DNA of 9,312 nt. Source: Candidatus Colwellbacteria bacterium RIFCSPLOWO2_01_FULL_48_10 (lineage in GTDB: Bacteria; Patescibacteriota; Minisyncoccia; UBA6257; Colwellbacteraceae). Position 1 is the first letter of the stretch. Every line of letters begins with the position of its first letter. Location: positions 1 to 9,312 of the forward strand of contig MHIY01000034.1 of assembly GCA_001817755.1 (NCBI GenBank), given 5' to 3'. The notes under the pieces are model-generated. The model ran no database searches, was not told the origin of the DNA, and saw nothing but the letters and a program-made list of their open reading frames with translations. Of this stretch, positions 1-6,243 are shown in pieces. The position numbers were made by a program, and so were the translations under genes.

Positions 1-994
1 CTTCCAGTTTCTGTTTTTCGGCCATCTCCGGCGTAACCGCGAGATACCTGACACCAATATACGGAGTAACTATCTTCCCGCCGTTCTTAACGGATTCGAT
101 ATCTCGTTTCGCGCGGTTAATAGGTATCGCAAATCCTATCCCCTGCGCATTCGAAGCAACGGCCACATTGATGCCGATAACCTCGCCTCTTAGGTTAAGA
201 AGTGGGCCGCCGGAATTCCCCGGATTAATCGCCGCATCCGTCTGTATTAAATCATCGATCTTTTCAACAAAATCTGAACCCTGTGCGGTAATAGTGCGAG
301 CCAGTCCAGAAACAACCCCAACAGAAACCGTGTTCCGAAATTCCGCAAGCGCGTTGCCTATCGCGATCGCCGTCTGCCCCAGCCTAACCGAACCAGAATC
401 CCCGAGCTTCGCGGCCGTAAGCCCAGTCTTGTTTATCTTTATTATCGCGAGGTCCTGAACCGGGTCTCTGGCCAACACCGTTGCTTTGTATTTCGTGCCG
501 TCGTTCGTGAGCACCGTGTACTCGGCCTTCTCGTCTTTCACCACATGCTTGTTTGTTAAAATCATGCCGTCCGCGCTCACGATAAAGCCACTTCCCCCTC
601 CGACTTCACGCTTCTCGGTCGCTCCATTATCGCATTGCTTATAAAACTGTCCGAATCCGCCGAAGAGATCCCCAAACCCAGGCGGCAGATCACCAAACGG
701 GTCATAGGCGCACTTCTCGATGACCGGCAGATCTTTGGAAATAACAATGGAAACAACGCTCTCCGAAGCTTTCTCAACCGCCTTTATTACAGCGTTCTCA
801 TAATCCATTGCCGGCGCATAAAGTTGCTGCTCGATATTTGTCGCCTCAATTCTTTCCTCCGACTGGCCCGGAATGAATTTATTCAAAAAGTCCTGGAAAA
901 ACGCGGCCGAAACAGACCCGGTCGATGACGCGACAAATATCGCCAACAAGCCCCCGATGAACCCCGCACCCATTATTTTTAACGAATTTTTCAT
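1..994 (-). CDS. htrA: HtrA/DegP-type trypsin-like serine protease, C-terminus cut by window edge
   Basis: Envelope quality-control protease of the S1C (HtrA/Deg) family, which degrades or refolds misfolded exported proteins. The frame is open from an ATG at 994 to the left edge (331 codons, no stop). Residues 5-22 form a hydrophobic signal-anchor, so the protease domain should face outside the membrane. A Gly/Phe-rich loop around residues 95-125, flanked by Cys residues, resembles the regulatory LA loop, and is followed by GGGSG at 132-136. The catalytic triad is complete: His150 (in NKHVV), Asp181 (in DPVQDLAIIKI) and Ser261 (in NPGNSGGPLLN). Spacing matches DegP. The last visible residues (YIGVRYLAVTPEMAEKQKLE) look like the start of a PDZ domain with its carboxylate-binding loop. 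No good Shine-Dalgarno is seen; AGAAGG lies about 16 nt upstream, too far to be convincing. Any promoter must lie in or near the pseudogene remnant upstream. The family call is secure; the number of PDZ domains is unknown. Confidence 0.95.
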   Translation of the reverse strand, partial: MKNSLKIMGAGFIGGLLAIFVASSTGSVSAAFFQDFLNKFIPGQSEERIEATNIEQQLYAPAMDYENAVIKAVEKASESVVSIVISKDLPVIEKCAYDPFGDLPPGFGDLFGGFGQFYKQCDNGATEKREVGGGSGFIVSADGMILTNKHVVKDEKAEYTVLTNDGTKYKATVLARDPVQDLAIIKINKTGLTAAKLGDSGSVRLGQTAIAIGNALAEFRNTVSVGVVSGLARTITAQGSDFVEKIDDLIQTDAAINPGNSGGPLLNLRGEVIGINVAVASNAQGIGFAIPINRAKRDIESVKNGGKIVTPYIGVRYLAVTPEMAEKQKLE

Positions 995-1014
995 TGTCTT
1001 TAATTATTATCCTT

Positions 1015-1364
1015 CTATTTTAATAATGCCATAAAAGTAGTCAACCCTCCGCTTGGAACATTGTGAGTATTCGCTCCACTTGAATCTTCAACAACTATAT
1101 CTGTGATGTCTGTTACGCTGTTATATACAGCTGTGACTCTGAAGCTGCCTTCTACTAAAATGTCTTGCTCAAGGGTGGTTATTATTCCTACTTGGTTTAT
1201 CCAAGAATATGTAATGGAGTTGTTGGGCTAAGGTCTATCGTACTCTCTAGCTCTATCGAAATACTCCTGCTAGATTCGTCGGTGATGGTGTAAAGGTATT
1301 GCGGATTCTCTATAACAGATGGAATTAATAGATTATCTGTGCCTGGAACTTGGTTGGCCAGGGT
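1015..1364 (-). pseudogene. Frameshifted remnant of a paralogous C-terminal domain of the large beta-helix/lipase protein
   Basis: On the minus strand this stretch translates to a close match of the last ~135 residues of the protein encoded at 1729-6111, but in two frames. The first part (GTDNLLIPSVIENPQYLYTI and onward) ends at a TAA soon after the join. The second part (NSITYSWINQVGIITTLEQD onward) continues in another frame to a TAG at 1015-1017. Compared with the intact copy, 73 bp are missing at about 1230, which is not a multiple of three and causes the shift. No start codon or signal peptide precedes it; a stop lies just upstream at about 1370. Similarity begins within about 10 bases of the stop of the small membrane-protein gene. 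It is best read as the decayed tail of a former tandem paralog. A misassembly over the shared 83-bp block is the main alternative. Confidence 0.85.
1231..1313. repeat. 83-bp exact repeat, copy 1 (in pseudogene remnant)
   Basis: This block is identical, base for base, to 2036-2118 inside the large surface-protein gene (offset 805). The flanking homology is clearly diverged on both sides, and a 73-bp deletion abuts its left edge (at about 1230). Identity at third codon positions over about 27 codons points to recent gene conversion or recombination rather than selection. Confidence 0.95.
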
Positions 1365-1374
1365 AAATTATAAA

Positions 1375-1719
1375 CTACAAAATCGGCTGCCAATTACTAA
1401 ATGCAAACATAAGAAAAAGTGCGAAGCCTAGGTTAACCAAGTACCCCCCCCCTGCAAATAAAGTCACAGGAAACCATAGCCTTGCGCCATGGCATTCCTT
1501 AAATAAACGTAAAAATATTCCTAGTATTGATACCGCAATTAGGATATATGGAATGCCTATAAGGAAAAAGCCAAATATGCTGTTGGGAATAATATTTACT
1601 AGATATTCATAAGATGACAAAGAAAAGACGATATTAAGGGGGGGTGGGATAAAAAATATTGCCAACCCAAATACAAACCCTGACAGTCCAAACCAAAAAT
1701 ATCTTAGCTTATTACTCAT
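1375..1719 (-). CDS. Small three-helix membrane protein, unrecognised
   Basis: I do not recognise this 114-residue protein. It has three clear hydrophobic segments, at about residues 8-24, 46-70 and 82-107. A short basic stretch (RLFKECHGAR, 71-80) between the second and third suggests a cytoplasmic loop. There is no signal peptide apart from the first helix. The ATG lies only 9 nt after the stop of the upstream surface-protein gene, with no Shine-Dalgarno in the gap, so it probably shares that transcript and may be translated by coupling. Two homopolymers are striking for an AT-rich gene. A run of nine G (coding strand, 1444-1452) encodes the GGG of AGGGY, and a run of seven C (1638-1644) encodes PPP; length change in either would truncate the protein. 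The 3' end abuts the pseudogene remnant. It could be an accessory membrane partner of the upstream protein, but nothing shows this directly. Confidence 0.72.
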   Translation of the reverse strand: MSNKLRYFWFGLSGFVFGLAIFFIPPPLNIVFSLSSYEYLVNIIPNSIFGFFLIGIPYILIAVSILGIFLRLFKECHGARLWFPVTLFAGGGYLVNLGFALFLMFAFSNWQPIL

Positions 1720-1728
1720 ATATTTAAT

Positions 1729-4700
1729 TTAATAACTATATTCTAACACACCATCATTAGTTTCTAAACGAATAATTACTAATCCTGGGAGGTTATAGGT
1801 ATTCATTCCACTTGAGTTTTCAACAACTATATCCGTGGAATCAGTAATATTATTATATGCAGTCGTTACTTTAAAGCTATTTTCTACATAGATATCTTGT
1901 TCAAGAGTGGTTATTATTCCTGATTGGTTTACCCAAGAGTATGTAATGAAGTTATTGGGTATTGGAACTGATACGCCATTGTATTGTATATCAACTATCT
2001 TGCCATTAAAAGTGTATACTCCTGTTGTAGGGTTGAGGTCTATCGTACTCTCTAGCTCTATCGAAATACTCCTGCTAGATTCGTCGGTGATGGTGTAAAG
2101 GTATTGCGGATTCTCTATGATAGTTGGTGTTGTTAAGTTATCCGTACCAAAAACCTTGATTTGCTCGGTGGGAATATCAAGGTATATCTCCGCTTCCGGA
2201 TTGGTCTTATCAATTTTTATAACTTTAGCTTTTGTAATTTCTGTGTTACCGGCTGAATCTTCTGAATAATATTGAATTGTATTTATACCTTCAGTAGATA
2301 TCATTACTGGTGATGCATATACACTCCAGGTATTTCCATTGTCTAAAGAGTACTTAATAGTATAAATACCTGAAGTAGAGTCAGATGCAGAAAGTGCAAA
2401 AGTTACATTAGAAGTGTACCAATTATTATTACCCGATATTCCCGAAACCAGGATACTGGTAAATGGCACGGTTTTGTCTATCATAACACTTGCGGAGTGT
2501 GGTTGCTCAATATTACCAGCCTTATCTCTTGAGCGATAAAGGATATCATGATTGCCATCGGTGCTAGGTTTTGGCGGTGTTGTATATATATTCCAGGTTG
2601 TGCCGTTATCGCGCGAGTATTCAGTAACATCAAGCCCAACACCTCCAGAGTTGTCTGTCGCAGAAATGCTAAGTGTTACATCAGAAACATACCAGCCATT
2701 ATCACCGGCAGTCCCGGAAATAACTGTGGTTGTTGTCGGAACAGTGGTGTCTGGAGTTGGAATATCAACTGATGTTGGCGAAATATTTTGATCAATTGTT
2801 TCGTCTCCATCTTCGTCTATTTGAAGTTGGGTGGTGTCAGTAGCGCCAAAGTCAAGCTCTGCGGTTAAGGCCGCGTCATCTATTGCGATATTCTCATAAG
2901 TTATCGTTTTGGTTACTAGGGATTGGGTTAACTCTTGGACTATAAAGTCAAAACTTCCGGTGTCAGTGGCTTTGATCTCCACTCTGTAGTCGCCGTCTGG
3001 GACATATATGAATTTATCTTCGCCCAAGATCTCATATGTGCTTCCGGGAATGGCCAGCTCAGTATCTCCGTTATCATCAGGCCCAGTGTGGTTATTATTT
3101 GAATCATAGAGATGCAGCTCAACTGGGCTGTGAGCGCTGTATCTTTTCATTTTTGGAGAACCGCCAAAGCAAGTTGAAGAAGAATTAGAGATGCTGGTTG
3201 GAATATTACTGGAATTATTGATTAATATATTTCTAATCAAATTAAGCGGGATGTTATTAACAACCAATTCAAGATGATCTATGTTCGGCGCAAAATAGTT
3301 ATTGAATGCGCCCGAATTGAAAACCGCGCTCAAAAGAGGAACAGTTTTGTCTCCGTTGGTTGTCTTAAGATCATGTTTATTCCCATTCTTAATATAAAAC
3401 TCGCCTATCGTGTCCCAATTAGCGCAACCGACAATATTGTATATATCAACATTCGGGGTATATGCGTCTAATTCTTGGTGAAATAGGTCAGCTTGGTCTA
3501 ATAGATACTCATTGCGGTCGTCATTTTCATCCTCAACCATAAAGTCATTTGTCTCGTCATAGCTTAAGAGATCTACTCCATTGCGCATATCGTACACATA
3601 CCCACCGGTAAGGTTAAAGTATTCACGGCTCGGGAGAAGCTGGTAAACGCCCGGCATATTTCGGGTGATTATCTTAACGCGCGCTGAATTCAAAATCGGA
3701 TTATCCATATTATCTCCGTGGTTTAATGCCTTAAATGTTTTCGGCGCTCCTATCTGAGGAACCCCCACAAAGATTACTTTATCAATATATGATGTGTCTT
3801 CTTGTTGTAATAAATATGTTTTTACCAATAGTCCTCCCGTGCTGTGGGCAACAATATCTACCTTACCTGTAGGCGAATTATCAAATGCATCTGAGACTGT
3901 ATCGATTATTAAATCTAAGTTATCCTCAATATCCAATCGCCAGTCGTATGGCATTATGAATAAGTTCTCATTTTCTGTATAGCCATTATTAGTAAAAAGG
4001 TCTATAAGGTTTCCATAAATTGTTCTAAACGGGGCTGTTTCTATTATTCCCGATACAAACATTTCTAATCCCTCCTCTTCGTTACCAGAATTAGATAGAA
4101 TTAAATCACTAAGATATGCGTCGCCATCATTGAATGGATTTGCCATATTTAGGAAATCCGGCCACACCTCCGCATTATCAGAAACCCTATTCAAATACGA
4201 CCCCATTATTCCGGGGACTATGATTACTGGATTGCGTGGTTCTGGCCAAAGATCAGGAGCTATCCACGGAAAATTATCCTGTCCACCAGAGAATGAATAA
4301 TAAGAATTACAAACTCCATCTGAATTAGAATTAGCGCAGTTATAGTTACTCCAATAATTCCCACCTAATGGCAATGATGAGTTAAATACATTTCCTGTGC
4401 TGTAAATACCAGGATTAACTATATAAACTTGTGTCGAATTATTTATGAAATTATTATTATAGATTTGATTATTACTTGCATTGGTAATCCTAAGCCCCAC
4501 ACCATTTCCGTTATTGTTTGAGATAGTGTTATTTGTAACGGTGTTATTATTAGAATATGCGAGCTCTACTCCACCCGAACCGGTGTTTGAAGTATTATTG
4601 TTTGATGTTATGTTGCCTGTAAGTGTGTTGTTATTTGAATTATATATAAAAATCCCAGAGTAATTGTTTGAATTAGCGGTATTATCAATAAGAGTACTGT

Positions 4701-6111
4701 TGTGATTAAAAGTATCAAGACTAATTCCATAAGCACTATTGAGATTGGCCGTACTGCTTATAATGGTGTTTCCGTTGGAATAAATAAGTTTAATTCCATT
4801 GTAATTGTTTGATGAATTTACATTCGAAATCGTAGAGTTGTCTGTGTAAAGTAAGTACAAGCCATTATTCTTCCATGTTGAAGAGCCTTCAATTGTAATA
4901 TTACTTATATTTGACCCATCGGCATTGCATAGTATTAATTGTGACAGAGTTTCATTGCTTAAATTTACCACACCATTAAAGTATTTGATCGGTCTATTGC
5001 CAGAACCAGTAGTATTAACAATTATATTGTTACAGTTATCAGTCCAAATGTCTCTTTCTCTATTATCTTGAGTCGAATTGTAATTAAGTGTGTTGTTAAT
5101 GGAAGAATTCAGGACAATCCCATATCCGTAATTATTCGAAGCAGTGTTGCTTGTTAACGTATTGCTATTTGATGAATATAGGAATATTCCCCAGTTACCA
5201 GAAGTCGCACTGTTATTTGCAAGGTAATTACTATTTGAGTAATCCAATCTGATTCCGGGTCCGCTGTTTGATACGGTATTATTACTAAGAGTACAGTTAG
5301 AACAGTTATAGATTTGAATTCCTATACCATTATGTATATTAATGTTAGTTATGCTGCTATTATTAGAATTGTTAAGATAAATTCCATATGAAAACCTACT
5401 TATATCAATATTCTTTATTGTTTCATTGTTATAACCGTTAACAAAAATTCCGTAGCCAGTATAACTGCCAGTTATAGTGTGATTCGCACCATCAATCGTT
5501 ATTCCACTTGCACCTATCTGAATTGTCTCGGTCAGATTTGTTGTGAGAGTGCAGGTTTTGGTTGATGAGTTCCAAGTGCCGATGGTTGTGCAATCCCCTC
5601 CTGTGGCGTTGTCGGTGATGTATTTAGTGCTGGGTTCGGGTTTGATGAATACCAGGTGGCGTTCGGTGAGATCTTGAGTATAGGTGTATGAGCCGGTTAG
5701 GTCGGTGGTAAAGGGGGTTGAGCTTCTGTGAGTGTCTTGGTGCCACCAATGGGTGGTGTTGGGCTCAAGGTTCTTGATGGTGATTTGGCTGGATATTGCG
5801 GTAATGGAGGGTTCGAGGTGGATAAGAATCATGTGGGGAACAGATTCAATCTGGGCCTCAATGATTTCCGAGCTGTCTATGGAAATATTTAGATATTCGC
5901 TGTCGGTTATTGAAAAGTGTTTGGCTGTGTCGCGGACTGTGCCGGGAAGAGTGAATTCGCCGTGAAGGTTGGGTATACCAGGGTGGTCTATGCCTGTAGG
6001 CAGAGTGGTGTCGATTGTGGAGACGGGGTTAGTGGATAATATAGACGCTTGGGCAAATCCGACAGCGAGCGCGAGCAAACCGAACACAGAGATTATTAAT
6101 AATTTACTCAT
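1729..6111 (-). CDS. Secreted multidomain protein: NosD-like beta-helix, LCAT-type lipase and Ig-like domains
   Basis: A 1460-residue exported protein. Residues 1-22 are a Sec signal peptide (hydrophobic core, AQA before the likely cut at Ser23). Residues ~70-165 form a small beta domain. Residues ~165-615 are an Asn/Ser-rich parallel beta-helix built of short PbH1 coils (NosD/beta-helix type), opening with a Cys174/Cys187 pair. Residues ~625-960 are an alpha/beta hydrolase of the lecithin:cholesterol acyltransferase group: oxyanion loop IIVPGIMGS (630-638), YDWR (722-725), nucleophile Ser757 in AHSTGG, Asp921 in GDKTVP and His946 in IDHLE. An acidic loop DEDGDETID (1099-1107) may bind calcium. 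Two Ig-like repeats each start at a TVP/KTVP motif and contain SLDNG- or SRDNG-TW (about 1120-1215 and 1216-1303). A C-terminal beta domain ends the protein; its second, decayed copy lies at 1015-1364. There is no sortase motif or C-terminal helix, so it is secreted or bound non-covalently. It likely binds a surface or glycan and hydrolyses an ester or lipid; the substrate is unknown. Confidence 0.93.
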   Translation of the reverse strand: MSKLLIISVFGLLALAVGFAQASILSTNPVSTIDTTLPTGIDHPGIPNLHGEFTLPGTVRDTAKHFSITDSEYLNISIDSSEIIEAQIESVPHMILIHLEPSITAISSQITIKNLEPNTTHWWHQDTHRSSTPFTTDLTGSYTYTQDLTERHLVFIKPEPSTKYITDNATGGDCTTIGTWNSSTKTCTLTTNLTETIQIGASGITIDGANHTITGSYTGYGIFVNGYNNETIKNIDISRFSYGIYLNNSNNSSITNINIHNGIGIQIYNCSNCTLSNNTVSNSGPGIRLDYSNSNYLANNSATSGNWGIFLYSSNSNTLTSNTASNNYGYGIVLNSSINNTLNYNSTQDNRERDIWTDNCNNIIVNTTGSGNRPIKYFNGVVNLSNETLSQLILCNADGSNISNITIEGSSTWKNNGLYLLYTDNSTISNVNSSNNYNGIKLIYSNGNTIISSTANLNSAYGISLDTFNHNSTLIDNTANSNNYSGIFIYNSNNNTLTGNITSNNNTSNTGSGGVELAYSNNNTVTNNTISNNNGNGVGLRITNASNNQIYNNNFINNSTQVYIVNPGIYSTGNVFNSSLPLGGNYWSNYNCANSNSDGVCNSYYSFSGGQDNFPWIAPDLWPEPRNPVIIVPGIMGSYLNRVSDNAEVWPDFLNMANPFNDGDAYLSDLILSNSGNEEEGLEMFVSGIIETAPFRTIYGNLIDLFTNNGYTENENLFIMPYDWRLDIEDNLDLIIDTVSDAFDNSPTGKVDIVAHSTGGLLVKTYLLQQEDTSYIDKVIFVGVPQIGAPKTFKALNHGDNMDNPILNSARVKIITRNMPGVYQLLPSREYFNLTGGYVYDMRNGVDLLSYDETNDFMVEDENDDRNEYLLDQADLFHQELDAYTPNVDIYNIVGCANWDTIGEFYIKNGNKHDLKTTNGDKTVPLLSAVFNSGAFNNYFAPNIDHLELVVNNIPLNLIRNILINNSSNIPTSISNSSSTCFGGSPKMKRYSAHSPVELHLYDSNNNHTGPDDNGDTELAIPGSTYEILGEDKFIYVPDGDYRVEIKATDTGSFDFIVQELTQSLVTKTITYENIAIDDAALTAELDFGATDTTQLQIDEDGDETIDQNISPTSVDIPTPDTTVPTTTTVISGTAGDNGWYVSDVTLSISATDNSGGVGLDVTEYSRDNGTTWNIYTTPPKPSTDGNHDILYRSRDKAGNIEQPHSASVMIDKTVPFTSILVSGISGNNNWYTSNVTFALSASDSTSGIYTIKYSLDNGNTWSVYASPVMISTEGINTIQYYSEDSAGNTEITKAKVIKIDKTNPEAEIYLDIPTEQIKVFGTDNLTTPTIIENPQYLYTITDESSRSISIELESTIDLNPTTGVYTFNGKIVDIQYNGVSVPIPNNFITYSWVNQSGIITTLEQDIYVENSFKVTTAYNNITDSTDIVVENSSGMNTYNLPGLVIIRLETNDGVLEYSY
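2036..2118. repeat. 83-bp exact repeat, copy 2 (in large surface-protein gene)
   Basis: Partner of the identical block at 1231-1313. Here it encodes residues of the C-terminal domain around ENPQYLYTITDESSRSISIE, near residues 1332-1358, in frame. Confidence 0.95.
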
Positions 6112-6132
6112 ATTATTTTTATATTACACATA

Positions 6133-6161
6133 ATTCTAAGCCCTGGTTCCCCGGTTGTCGA
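6133..6161 (-). promoter_or_regulatory. Sigma70-like promoter of the large surface-protein gene
   Basis: On the minus strand, TCGACA (6156-6161, 5 of 6 matches to TTGACA) is followed by a 17-base spacer and TAGAAT (6133-6138, 5 of 6 to TATAAT). Predicted transcription starts about 15 nt before the ATG at 6111, leaving a short, AT-rich leader without a Shine-Dalgarno. The large gene, and probably the small membrane-protein gene behind it, would be driven from here. Confidence 0.55.
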
Positions 6162-6181
6162 ACATCAAGATAAAGTTCCTT

Positions 6182-6213
6182 ACATCGGCTCATTCGCACG
6201 AATGAGCCGATGT
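6182..6213. repeat. Perfect 15-bp hairpin between nifS and the large gene
   Basis: ACATCGGCTCATTCG (6182-6196) and its exact reverse complement (6199-6213) are separated by 2 bases. It lies in the 132-bp gap between the cysteine desulfurase stop and the next gene. Neither side has a good run of T, so it is not a typical intrinsic terminator, though such a strong stem could still stop or protect transcripts. Its centre (CATTCGCACGAATG) resembles the hairpins at 6581-6612 and 8576-8593. Confidence 0.8.
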
Positions 6214-6243
6214 CTATTAGCCAATCGCTATCAACTAATTTAA

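Noticed and set aside
168..458. Plus-strand frame within the protease gene
   Set aside because: The minus strand carries the full HtrA motifs; this is its antisense shadow.
6182..6213. Intrinsic terminator of nifS
   Set aside because: The stem is strong but neither strand has a T-run after it, so it is listed as a hairpin repeat instead.
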